Assembly: GCF_900100205.1 (NCBI RefSeq)
Contig: NZ_FNEQ01000002.1
Span: 248,001-312,000 of the forward strand
Direction of reading: 5' to 3'
Length of the DNA: 64,000 bases
DNA from: Duganella sp. OV510
Lineage (GTDB): Bacteria; Pseudomonadota; Gammaproteobacteria; Burkholderiales; Burkholderiaceae_D
A model generated the notes under the pieces. It did not search any database. It saw only the letters and a program-made list of their open reading frames with translations, and had not been told where the DNA came from. Both the position numbers and the translations under genes were made by a program. This document shows, in pieces, positions 36,870-43,889 of the stretch (positions are counted from its first letter, which is position 1; each line of letters begins with the position of its first letter).

Positions 36870-37310
36870 CTACTCGAAGGAGTAAAACACCCGGAACGGA
36901 ACTTTTTTATCAGCCCAGTAGTCGGCCGCGTCGCGGAAGACATCCAGCAGTGTTTCCCGTGCTTCCTTGTCAAATTTTTGCGTGTTCGGCAATTGTTCCA
37001 GCACCACCAGGAAGCCGGTGTGGCTGCCTTCGGCCTGCAACATGGTGTCGGTCAGCGTGGTGCGCAGACCGTCAAAATTCTTGCCCACGCCCTTGGGAAA
37101 CTGGAACGATTCCGAAATAATGCCCAGCACCTGCTGCTTGGTCGCGCCGGCGATGCAGTGCGCGTACAGGAAATGCTGCCCCAAACGGGCCGCCTCCTCC
37201 TGCAGCTCACCAACGCGGAAGGCGCGGATCGACTGCACAAGGTTAGCCGGCACACTGGCCAGCAGGCTTTCGTCTCCGTCAATCTGACCTGGTATGTACG
37301 GTGTATCCAC
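36870..37310 (-). CDS. barstar-family protein (orphan ribonuclease inhibitor-like)
   Basis: A 146-residue protein whose C-terminal ~90 residues match the barstar fold: GISESFQFPKGVGKNFDGL (the segment with the barnase-facing helix) followed by a hydrophobic strand GFLVVLEQL and the closing PFRVFYSF. Barstars inhibit secreted ribonucleases of the barnase type. No barnase-like gene is adjacent on either side. The start is a GTG at 37310 with no clear Shine-Dalgarno; the first ~45 residues are an N-terminal extension relative to Bacillus barstar (about 90 aa). It lies 123 bases upstream of purN. Confidence 0.85.
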   Translation of the reverse strand: MDTPYIPGQIDGDESLLASVPANLVQSIRAFRVGELQEEAARLGQHFLYAHCIAGATKQQVLGIISESFQFPKGVGKNFDGLRTTLTDTMLQAEGSHTGFLVVLEQLPNTQKFDKEARETLLDVFRDAADYWADKKVPFRVFYSFE

Positions 37311-37669
37311 TTTGCTGTCGGGAGTGCCTAACTTGTGAATTAATGAGTAAATAATTTGAGCACCTGTCCACTAAAATGGCCTGCAGGTCGGTGCCGGCCA
37401 TCGATTCCCATACGCATATTAGGGTAACGTGTTGTTCCTCTCAGATCAACACGTATATGATATTCCACGCAATATTTGTTAAAAACAGAAGGTTTTTGCT
37501 GGTTTTAGGGGCTAAATCGGCACAATTCGCTCGGGCGCGGCGGGCTGTTACAATTTGTTGCCACAGATACCGCCCGGCTACTAGTCGCCGGAGGGCGGCC
37601 GGATTACCATACGTTCATGCAATATCAGAATCCCCCTGATAGACACCCTGAACGAAAACGAGGTATCAA
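37311..37669. other. 359-base intergenic region between barstar and glycine-zipper genes
   Basis: No convincing gene is seen. The region is AT-rich at 37325-37525, then GC-rich. It must hold the promoters of two divergent genes. A possible sigma70 element for the plus-strand gene is TTCGCT (37526-37531), 17 bp, TACAAT (37549-37554); the -35 is poor. A short inverted pair AACACGT/ACGTGTT is visible near 37427-37451. Confidence 0.4.
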
Positions 37670-38185
37670 ATGAACTTGCAAGCCAAACTGATCGCATCGG
37701 CCCTGTGCCTGAGCGCCCTGCCTTTCGCCCAGGCTGCCGATTTCGAGGACTACGGCCGCGTGGTGCGCGTGACCCCGCAAGTGGAACAGATCAACCGTCC
37801 GCGCCAGGAATGCCGCACCGAGTACGTGCAGGTGCAGGCGCCGCCGCCGGAGCGCGGCGTGGGTGGCGCCATCCTGGGCGGCATCGTTGGCGGCCTGGCC
37901 GGTAACCAGGTCGGCGGCGGCAGCGGCCGTTCGGTGGCCACCGCAGCGGGCGCCATCGCCGGCGCGCTGGTCGGCGACCGCGTCGACAACGCCAACACGC
38001 CAAGCAGCGGCGGCGTGCAGGAGCAAGCGGTCAAGCAATGCCGCACCGTCGACCACTGGGAATCGCGCACTTCCGGCTACGAAGTCACCTACGACTACCG
38101 TGGCCGCAACTACACCAACGTCATGTCGTATGACCCGGGCGAGCGCGTCCGCCTGCGCGTGGTCGTGGAACCGATGCAGCGTTGA
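37670..38185 (+). CDS. glycine-zipper 2TM-domain envelope protein
   Basis: A 171-residue exported protein. The signal peptide spans residues 1-22 (PFAQAAD). The centre (~65-105) is a glycine zipper, GGAILGGIVGGLAGNQVGGG followed by an Ala/Gly helix, resembling SlyB/Rick_17kDa-type outer-membrane proteins but without a lipobox cysteine. Two cysteines flank the zipper (ECRTEY and KQCRTVDHWES) and could form a disulfide. Such proteins stabilise the envelope; the precise role is unknown. The start is preceded by AACGAGG. A strong hairpin terminator follows. Confidence 0.88.
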   Translation: MNLQAKLIASALCLSALPFAQAADFEDYGRVVRVTPQVEQINRPRQECRTEYVQVQAPPPERGVGGAILGGIVGGLAGNQVGGGSGRSVATAAGAIAGALVGDRVDNANTPSSGGVQEQAVKQCRTVDHWESRTSGYEVTYDYRGRNYTNVMSYDPGERVRLRVVVEPMQR

Positions 38186-38196
38186 TCCGGCTCAAA

Positions 38197-38222
38197 CAAA
38201 GCCCCGGCAACGGGGCTTTGTT
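38197..38222 (+). terminator. intrinsic terminator after the glycine-zipper gene
   Basis: CAAAGCCCCG (38197-38206) pairs with CGGGGCTTTG (38211-38220) around GCAA. The stem is strong and ends in T residues. It isolates the following toxin-antitoxin operon from upstream transcription. Confidence 0.85.
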
Positions 38223-38234
38223 GCATTTGGGCGC

Positions 38235-38267
38235 TTGTTTGAATATACAAAATTTTGTATATTCAAA
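38235..38267 (+). promoter_or_regulatory. promoter embedded in a 30-bp perfect palindromic operator (higBA)
   Basis: TTTGAATATACAAAA (38238-38252) and its exact complement (38253-38267) form a 30-bp perfect palindrome. A promoter fits inside it: TTGTTT (38235-38240), 17 bp, TATATT (38258-38263). The predicted start of transcription, 7 bases past the -10, is the A of the toxin ATG at 38270, so the mRNA may be leaderless. A palindrome covering the promoter is what an autoregulating antitoxin would bind. Confidence 0.75.
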
Positions 38268-38269
38268 TA

Positions 38270-38608
38270 ATGAGTGCCTCCAAACAGGTAGAGTTTCGCG
38301 GTAGTTCCCTTGACGACTTACGCGCCTTTCCCCTACTGATGAGGCGCGAGGCAGGATATCAGATCGACCGCGTGCAAAACGGAGAAAACCCAGACGACTG
38401 GAAGCCCGTGTCCACAATAGGGCCAGGTGTGAAGGAGATCCGCATTCGCGACGCACTGGGCGCATTTCGGATCATTTATGTCGCCAAGTTTGCCGATACC
38501 ATTTACGTTCTACATTGCTTTCACAAAAAAACGCAGCAGACCAGGGTATCGGATCTCAACTTGGCGAAGCAGCGTTATCACGAACTACGGCGGGAGTTGG
38601 GGAAATGA
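38270..38608 (+). CDS. higB: RelE/HigB-family toxin (Gp49-like)
   Basis: A 112-residue basic protein of the phage Gp49/HigB-like mRNA-interferase family. Recognisable segments are GYQIDRVQNGENPDDWKP, VKEIRIRDALGAFRIIYVA and IYVLHCFHKKTQQT, the latter typical of the family core strands. It should cleave mRNA on the ribosome and be neutralised by the next gene product. The ATG lies only two bases after the palindromic operator with no Shine-Dalgarno; an in-frame TTG at 38255 lies inside the palindrome. Stop and antitoxin start overlap as ATGA (38605-38608). Toxin-first order is the HigBA hallmark. Confidence 0.92.
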   Translation: MSASKQVEFRGSSLDDLRAFPLLMRREAGYQIDRVQNGENPDDWKPVSTIGPGVKEIRIRDALGAFRIIYVAKFADTIYVLHCFHKKTQQTRVSDLNLAKQRYHELRRELGK

Positions 38609-38886
38609 AGATTAAACGATTTAGTAGCGTCTGGGATGCCATTGAGGACACTTCTGAAGAGGCGGAAAACATGAAGTTGCGGTCCCAGCTAATGACTCAA
38701 CTGCGGCAATACATCACTAGCACGGCATTGAGTCAGACTGAAGCTGCCAAGGTGTTCAACGTGACCCAGCCACGTATCTCTGATCTGGTGCGCGGAAAAA
38801 TCAATCTCTTTACCATTGACACACTGGTCAATATGGCCGCCGCAGCAGGCTTACGCATCGAAATGCAATTGCTGGCAACGCCCTAA
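38605..38886 (+). CDS. higA: HigA-like XRE-family antitoxin
   Basis: A 93-residue protein with a short N-terminal arm (SSVWDAIEDTSEEAENMKLR) and an XRE-type helix-turn-helix (~45-85; LSQTEAAKVFNVTQPRISDL), close to the HTH_37 group often paired with HigB toxins. It should bind the toxin and the palindrome at 38238-38267. It is coupled to the toxin by ATGA. Base composition of this pair is lower in GC than the neighbouring genes, suggesting acquisition. Confidence 0.92.
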   Translation: MKIKRFSSVWDAIEDTSEEAENMKLRSQLMTQLRQYITSTALSQTEAAKVFNVTQPRISDLVRGKINLFTIDTLVNMAAAAGLRIEMQLLATP

Positions 38887-38927
38887 TATTAGTCGGGCCT
38901 TGCCTAGCAGGAAGGCCTCGCGGGATA

Positions 38928-39767
38928 ATGCCTGTTCATTCCCTGTCTTCACATCCCATGCTGATCAAACGCAAATCCATCGAAAAAGAAGAATCCTCCC
39001 GGCCGGCCTCGGCCTCGGCGTCAGCTGCCGCCAAGCCGGCGCGCAAGCCGAAGTATGCGCCGGTGACGCTGTCGGAATTCGACGGCGTGCGTTATCTGCA
39101 CTTCGGCACCGAATGGGTGCAAGGCGCGATGCGCATCCGCAAGCCAAACTGGCCGGAGCTGGAATACGCGCAACAGATGATGAGCTGGATGCTGTGGATC
39201 GAGCAGCCGCGCCGCATTGCCCAGCTGGGCCTGGGCACGGCAGCGCTGACCAAGTTCTGCTACGCCACCTTCCCGCAGGCGCAGGTGACGGCGGTGGAAC
39301 TGAATCCGTCGGTCATCACCATCTGCGAATCGATGTTCAAGCTGCCGCCCAACGATGAGCGCCTGCAGGTGCTGGAAATGGATGCGCTGGCCTTTGTCAA
39401 CGACAAGGCTAACGTCAACACGCTGGATGCGCTGCAAGTCGACCTCTATGACGCCACCGCGCGCGGCCCGGTGCTGGACACGCCGGAGTTCTACCAGGCC
39501 TGCAATGCCTGCCTGACTGACGATGGCGTGATGACGGTCAACCTGTTCGGCGACCATCCAAGCTACGCTCGCAATCTCAAGGCCATCAAGTTCGCTTTCG
39601 CCCAGCTGATTTGCCTGCCGGAGGTACATGATGGTAACGTGGTTGCGATCGCCTTCAAGCGCGCCCGCGACATCGATGTCGAAGCGCTGAAAGCGCGCGC
39701 CGCGCACATCGTTGCCGACACCAAATTGCCGGCGAAATCCTGGGTCAAGGGCATCACGACGAAGTAA
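38928..39767 (+). CDS. spermidine synthase-like (SpeE-family) protein
   Basis: A 279-residue Rossmann-fold protein. Recognisable motifs are RIAQLGLGTAALTKF (SAM/dcSAM-binding loop) and VTAVELNPSVI with the acidic ribose-binding residue, then LQVLEMDALAFV and the DLYDA segment in place of the catalytic Asp region. Bacterial SpeE-like proteins outside polyamine operons often have unknown substrates. No speD is nearby, so true spermidine synthase activity is doubtful. ATG 38928 has GGAAGG upstream; ATG 38958 is an alternative start. The N-terminus is Ser/Ala/Lys-rich and likely disordered. The GspE-like gene follows after 23 bases. Confidence 0.82.
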   Translation: MPVHSLSSHPMLIKRKSIEKEESSRPASASASAAAKPARKPKYAPVTLSEFDGVRYLHFGTEWVQGAMRIRKPNWPELEYAQQMMSWMLWIEQPRRIAQLGLGTAALTKFCYATFPQAQVTAVELNPSVITICESMFKLPPNDERLQVLEMDALAFVNDKANVNTLDALQVDLYDATARGPVLDTPEFYQACNACLTDDGVMTVNLFGDHPSYARNLKAIKFAFAQLICLPEVHDGNVVAIAFKRARDIDVEALKARAAHIVADTKLPAKSWVKGITTK

Positions 39768-39790
39768 CTCTGCTGAAAGGTGGCTGGACG

Positions 39791-41563
39791 ATGACACCGC
39801 TCGATCTGCAACAGATTTACACCTGGCTGCTGGCCGACGGCATGATACGCAAGGCCGAAGTCAAGGACCTGTACGCGCAAAGTTCCGCCATCCTGAAGAA
39901 CACCAGCGGTTATATGCATCCCTTGTGCGCGGTCGCGCACGCCAAGCTGCTGTCGGCCAAGCCGCCGCACAAGCTGCTGACGCTGGACGCGCTATGCGAA
40001 TGGCTGGCCGCGCGCGCCAACCTGCCCTTCATCCGCATCGATCCGCTGAAGATCGATTTCACCAAGGTGGCCGACGTGATGTCGGCCAACTACGCCGCCC
40101 GCTTCAACATCCTGCCGGTGGAGCTGACGCACGACACGCTGGTGGTGGCCACCGCCGATCCCAACGCCCAGGAATGGGAGGCGGAGATCGCCAAGATCTC
40201 GCGCCGCGCGGTGCGCCGGGTGATCGCCAACCCGCTCGACATCGCGCAGTACATCACGCAGTTCTTCAGCCTGGCCAAGTCGATCAAGAAGGCCAACAAG
40301 TCCAACAGCAACGACCTGACGCTGCGCAACAACTTTGAGCAGCTGGTGGAGCTGGGCAAGAGCAACAAGCAGGTCGACGCCAACGACCAACACGTCATCA
40401 ACATCGTCGACTGGCTGTGGCAGTACGCGTTTGAGCAGCGCGCGTCCGACATCCATCTCGAACCCAAGCGCGACATCGCGGCGATCCGCTTCCGCATCGA
40501 CGGCGTGCTGCACCAGGTCTATCAGGTGCCGGCGGTGGTGATGATCGCCATGACCGCGCGCATCAAGCTGCTCGGGCGCATGGACGTGATCGAGAAACGC
40601 CGGCCGCAGGACGGCCGCATCAAGACCCGCACCGCCGGCGGCCAGGAAGTCGAGCTGCGTCTGTCGACGCTGCCGACCGCCTTTGGCGAAAAGCTGGTGA
40701 TGCGCATATTCGATCCGGACGTGGTGGTCAAGACGCTGCCTGAGCTGGGCTTCCCGCTGGACGACGCCCAGCGCTGGGACGCGCTGACGCAGCACCCGCA
40801 CGGCATCATTCTGGTCACCGGCCCGACCGGTTCCGGCAAGACCACCACGTTGTACACCACGCTGAAGGCGCTGGCCACCTCCGAGGTCAATGTCTGCACG
40901 GTGGAAGATCCGATCGAGATGGTGGAGCCGGCCTTCAACCAGATGCAGGTGCAGCCCGGCATCGAGCTATCGTTTGCCGACGGCATGCGGGCGCTGATGC
41001 GGCAGGACCCCGACATCATCATGGTCGGCGAGATCCGCGACCTGGCCACCGCCGAAATGGCCATCCAGGCGGCGCTGACCGGCCACCTGGTGCTGTCGAC
41101 GCTGCACACCAACGACGCGCCGTCCGCCGTGATGCGGCTGCTGGAGCTGGGCGTGCCCTACTACCTGCTGGAAGCGACGCTGATCGGCATCATGGCGCAG
41201 CGCCTGGTGCGCACGCTGTGCCCGGACTGCAAGGTCGCCGGCGGCGAACTGAGCGACGAGATCTGGCACAGCCTGGCTGGTGAATGGGATCTCCCCAGGC
41301 CGGAGCAGGTGTACAAGCCGGTCGGCTGTCCCGAATGCCGCCAGACCGGCTATCGCGGCCGCACCGGCCTGTACGAGCTGCTGACCGTGAGCGAAGCGTT
41401 CAGTTCCCAGGTGCGCGAGCAAACCGATATCCAGGCGCTGCGCCGGCAGAGCGTCGCCGATGGCATGAAACCGCTGCGCATCGCTGGCGCGCTGAAGATC
41501 CAGGAAGGCGTCACCACCGCCGACGAAGTGCTCAAAGTAACGGCAGCGCTGGGGATGAAATAA
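39791..41563 (+). CDS. GspE/PulE/PilB-type secretion ATPase (stand-alone)
   Basis: A 590-residue AAA+ type II/IV secretion ATPase. The N-terminal domain (~60-160) precedes a central ATPase with Walker A GPTGSGKTT (344-352), Asp box, Walker B RQDPDIIMVGEIRD and His box HLVLSTLHTNDAPSAV. A zinc-binding tetracysteine, Cys477/Cys480 (CPDC) and Cys513/Cys516 (CPEC), is intact, as in GspE. No pilin, pseudopilin, GspF or secretin gene is close, so it must serve a machinery encoded elsewhere or act as an orphan. The tRNA-Lys promoter lies in its 3' flank. Confidence 0.92.
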   Translation: MTPLDLQQIYTWLLADGMIRKAEVKDLYAQSSAILKNTSGYMHPLCAVAHAKLLSAKPPHKLLTLDALCEWLAARANLPFIRIDPLKIDFTKVADVMSANYAARFNILPVELTHDTLVVATADPNAQEWEAEIAKISRRAVRRVIANPLDIAQYITQFFSLAKSIKKANKSNSNDLTLRNNFEQLVELGKSNKQVDANDQHVINIVDWLWQYAFEQRASDIHLEPKRDIAAIRFRIDGVLHQVYQVPAVVMIAMTARIKLLGRMDVIEKRRPQDGRIKTRTAGGQEVELRLSTLPTAFGEKLVMRIFDPDVVVKTLPELGFPLDDAQRWDALTQHPHGIILVTGPTGSGKTTTLYTTLKALATSEVNVCTVEDPIEMVEPAFNQMQVQPGIELSFADGMRALMRQDPDIIMVGEIRDLATAEMAIQAALTGHLVLSTLHTNDAPSAVMRLLELGVPYYLLEATLIGIMAQRLVRTLCPDCKVAGGELSDEIWHSLAGEWDLPRPEQVYKPVGCPECRQTGYRGRTGLYELLTVSEAFSSQVREQTDIQALRRQSVADGMKPLRIAGALKIQEGVTTADEVLKVTAALGMK

Positions 41564-41571
41564 AAACCTCT

Positions 41572-41599
41572 TTGCAATGATCGCCGATGTGTATATAAT
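41572..41599 (+). promoter_or_regulatory. promoter of tRNA-Lys
   Basis: TTGCAA (41572-41577), a 16-bp spacer and a perfect TATAAT (41594-41599) lie 14 bases before the tRNA 5' end. A GC-rich discriminator (CGGCC) follows the -10, as is usual for stringently controlled stable-RNA promoters. Confidence 0.75.
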
Positions 41600-41613
41600 A
41601 CGGCCTCTTTCGG

Positions 41614-41689
41614 GGGTCGTTAGCTCAGCTGGTAGAGCAGCGGACTTTTAATCCGTTGGTCGCAGGTTCGAATCCCGCACGGCCTACCA
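41614..41689 (+). tRNA. tRNA-Lys (UUU), with unusual pairings
   Basis: A 76-nt cloverleaf with anticodon TTT in the loop CTTTTAA and encoded CCA. D stem GCTC/GAGC and anticodon stem GCGGA/TCCGT are normal (one G-T pair). Two features are odd: the acceptor stem GGGTCGT/ACGGCCT relies on G1-U72 and U4-G69 wobbles, and the T stem GCAGG/CCCGC contains an A-C mismatch. It may still be functional. A toxin-antitoxin pair lies directly downstream, and tRNA genes are common insertion sites. Confidence 0.9.
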
Positions 41690-41699
41690 CCGAATTCCT

Positions 41700-41729
41700 A
41701 AAAAAGCTTCCTCAAGGGAGCTTTTTTTT
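41700..41729 (+). terminator. intrinsic terminator of tRNA-Lys
   Basis: AAAAAAGCTTCC (41700-41711) pairs with GGGAGCTTTTTT (41716-41727, one T-G pair) around TCAA, and the T-run continues to eight T residues. It follows the tRNA 3' end by ten bases. Confidence 0.9.
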
Positions 41730-41781
41730 CGCCTGACGCACATCAAAGCGGGCATCCGCTGCCGGCATATAATCGTTCATC

Positions 41782-41997
41782 ATGTCCTCACTTCCCGCCC
41801 AAGACCACGAAGGATACGCATCGGCCGAAGAAGCCGAGGCCTACGACCGCTGGTATCGCGCCCAAGTTCAGCAAGCGATTGACGATACACGCCCAGGTAT
41901 CCCAAACGAGGTCGTCATGGCGGAGATGCTGGCGATCATTGAGGCTAAGCTGCGTGCCCATGCTTCCGGTAATCTGGAGTCCGATAGCGAGGGCTAA
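41782..41997 (+). CDS. RelB/ParD-like antitoxin
   Basis: A 71-residue acidic protein (EAYDRWYRAQVQQAIDDTRP, GIPNEVVMAEMLAIIEAKLR). This pattern is known from short antitoxins or stability determinants partnered with ParE/RelE toxins, in which the second half folds on the toxin. The downstream frame encodes such a toxin and overlaps it by 38 bases. A TATAAT at 41768-41773 lies only 8 bases before the ATG, so the mRNA would be leaderless or nearly so. It lies between tRNA-Lys and a binding-protein gene. Family call from recalled pattern; naming RelB versus ParD is uncertain. Confidence 0.78.
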   Translation: MSSLPAQDHEGYASAEEAEAYDRWYRAQVQQAIDDTRPGIPNEVVMAEMLAIIEAKLRAHASGNLESDSEG

Positions 41998-42235
41998 GCT
42001 GAAACTCATCATTCAGTACATTGCCGAGCGAAGCCCCTCGGCTGCTGCCGCTCTGCACGCAGAACTGGTTGATACGACCAACAGACTCCCACATCATCCC
42101 CTCCTCTACCGGCGAGGGAAAATGCCTGGCACTCGTGAAATAGTGGTACATCACCATTACATCATTGTCTACCGCCTTCGAACTACCTATATCGAAATAC
42201 TTTCCGTGCTACACGCACGCCAACAGTATCCTTGA
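41960..42235 (+). CDS. ParE/RelE-family toxin
   Basis: A 91-residue basic protein of the ParE/RelE plasmid-stabilisation fold. Segments include MLPVIWSPIARAKLKLIIQY, an internal RLPHHPLLYRRGKMPGTREI and the terminal HHHYIIVYRLRTTYIEILSV strands, followed by HARQQYP. The HARQxxP ending is a familiar ParE tail. ATG 41960 gives the usual length; a GTG two codons upstream is possible. The 38-base overlap with the antitoxin gene is longer than usual for TA pairs and indicates tight coupling. Confidence 0.85.
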   Translation: MLPVIWSPIARAKLKLIIQYIAERSPSAAAALHAELVDTTNRLPHHPLLYRRGKMPGTREIVVHHHYIIVYRLRTTYIEILSVLHARQQYP

Positions 42236-42305
42236 CTTCCTCACAAGCGGCCGCTGGTGTAAGCTAGGGGGCAAGAGCGCGAGGCGCCGGACTTTTGGGG
42301 ACGTT

Positions 42306-43082
42306 ATGCGAGGCATGTACAGCATGGTGACGGCGCTGCTGCTGGCAGCGTGCTGCACCCCTTTGCTGGCCGCCGAGCCCGCTCAGGCCATCGTGCTGCG
42401 CACCGCCGCGCAGGAAGGCACCGATCCGAAATTCATCGCCGCCGGCAAGGACCGCATCACCGGGCTATGCATCGACATCATGCGCGCTGTCGAACAGGCA
42501 GATCCCGGCCTGCGCTTTGTCGGCGACCAGCGCTGGAAGCCGTTGATCCGCGCCTACTCCGAACTGGAAAGCGGCATCGAGGATGTGCAGTGCGCGGTCC
42601 AGCACACGCCTGAGCGCGGCAAGCGCTTCCATTTCATCGGCCCGCCGCTGTACACCATCGAATACCATTTCCTGGTCCGCGCCAACGACCCCGTGACCAT
42701 CCAAAATTGGGACGATGTGCGGCGGCTGGCGCCGAACAATGTGGTGCTGGTCAACCGTGGCTTTGCCGCCGGGGATATCCTCACCGCCATGGGCGGCATC
42801 GAGGTTGACGCCAGCTCCACCAGCCAGGACCTCAACCTGCAGAAACTGATCGCCGGCCGGGGCCGCCTGTACTTCCATCGCGGTCCCGGCCTGCAGCAAC
42901 TGCTGCAACGCACCGGCACCGCCGACAAGGTCAGGATACTGCCGCAGGTGATGTTCAGCGCCCGGCTGTATTTCGCCACCAGCCGGCAACTCGACCGCCG
43001 CGTCAGCGAACGCCTGGCCGCCGCGCTGTACCAGCTCGAACGCAAAGGCGAGCTGGAGCGTTTGATGCGCAAGTGGGACTGA
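42306..43082 (+). CDS. periplasmic solute-binding-like protein, tandem copy 1
   Basis: A 258-residue exported protein of the family-3 extracellular solute-binding type. The signal sequence ends LLLAACCTPLLAAEP; the LAAC could be a lipobox, or cleavage may occur after LLAA. Recognisable elements are GLCIDIMRAVEQADPGL, WKPLIRAYSELESG and a hinge segment VTIQNWDDVRRLAPN. No permease or ATPase gene accompanies it. A similar protein is encoded immediately downstream. Start ATG 42306 follows GGGGA; ATG 42315 is an alternative. Ligand unknown, possibly a sensor or amino-acid-like ligand binder. Confidence 0.82.
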   Translation: MRGMYSMVTALLLAACCTPLLAAEPAQAIVLRTAAQEGTDPKFIAAGKDRITGLCIDIMRAVEQADPGLRFVGDQRWKPLIRAYSELESGIEDVQCAVQHTPERGKRFHFIGPPLYTIEYHFLVRANDPVTIQNWDDVRRLAPNNVVLVNRGFAAGDILTAMGGIEVDASSTSQDLNLQKLIAGRGRLYFHRGPGLQQLLQRTGTADKVRILPQVMFSARLYFATSRQLDRRVSERLAAALYQLERKGELERLMRKWD

Positions 43083-43120
43083 TTTATACTGGCCGTTTCT
43101 ACACACGGAGAGGGAGTGCG

Positions 43121-43888
43121 ATGGGGCTGAAGGGATTGCGCTGCGGGCTGACGCTGCTGTGTGCGTTGCTGGGCGCGCCTGTGCTGGCCGCCCCCACCGT
43201 GTTGAAAGTGGTGGCGCAGGAAGGCACCGAGCCCAAGTTCATCCCGGCCGGCATCGGCCGCGTGGTCGGACTGTGCGTCGACCTGTACCGCGCCATCGAG
43301 CGGGTCGATCCCGGCATCCAGTTTGTCGGCGACCAGACCTGGCTGCCGCTGCTGCGTGCCCACTTCGAACTGGCCGCGCACCAGCACGACGCGCTGTGCG
43401 CCGTGCTGCGCACCGACGAACGCACGCGCCAGTATGTGTTCCTCGAACCACCGCTGTTCCAGCTGCGCTACCAGCTGATCGCCCGCACCGGCGACTCCGC
43501 CGTCATCAACAACTGGAACGATGTGCGCAAGCTCGGCGCGCAAGGCGTGCTGCTGACCAACAGCGGCTACATCACGCCGATCATGCTGGAGCAGATCGGC
43601 GGCTTGCAGATCGACGCCAGCGCCAACACGCCGGCTGACAACCTGGAGAAGCTGGCGGCCGGGCGCGGCCGCTTCTTCCTGCACCGCGCGCCCGGCGCCC
43701 AGGGCTTCATCGACCGCGCCGGCCTGGCCGGCAAGGTCAAGATCCTGCCGACGGTGATGGCCACCACCAATGTCTACATGGCGATGGGCACCCACGTCGA
43801 TCCTGCCGTGCGGCTGCGCGTGCAGCGCGCGATCGAACAGCTCAACCGCAGCGGCGAGCTGCAGCGCATGCTGAAGAAGTGGGACTGA
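43121..43888 (+). CDS. periplasmic solute-binding-like protein, tandem copy 2
   Basis: A 255-residue paralogue of the preceding protein: VVAQEGTEPKFIPAGIGRVV, GLCVDLYRAIERVDPGIQFV and the same AGRGRFFLHRAPG segment align with copy 1 (AGRGRLYFHRGPG), and both end in KKWD or RKWD. The signal peptide is residues 1-24 (APVLAAP) without a lipobox cysteine at the cleavage site. Strong Shine-Dalgarno GGAGAGGGAG precedes ATG 43121. The 38-base gap indicates one transcript. It arose by local duplication; no transporter genes are linked. Confidence 0.83.
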   Translation: MGLKGLRCGLTLLCALLGAPVLAAPTVLKVVAQEGTEPKFIPAGIGRVVGLCVDLYRAIERVDPGIQFVGDQTWLPLLRAHFELAAHQHDALCAVLRTDERTRQYVFLEPPLFQLRYQLIARTGDSAVINNWNDVRKLGAQGVLLTNSGYITPIMLEQIGGLQIDASANTPADNLEKLAAGRGRFFLHRAPGAQGFIDRAGLAGKVKILPTVMATTNVYMAMGTHVDPAVRLRVQRAIEQLNRSGELQRMLKKWD

Positions 43889-43889
43889 C

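Noticed and set aside
38270..42235. A genomic island or prophage between the HigBA pair and tRNA-Lys.
   Set aside because: There is no integrase, phage structural gene or flanking direct repeat, and the GspE-like and SpeE-like genes look chromosomal in composition.
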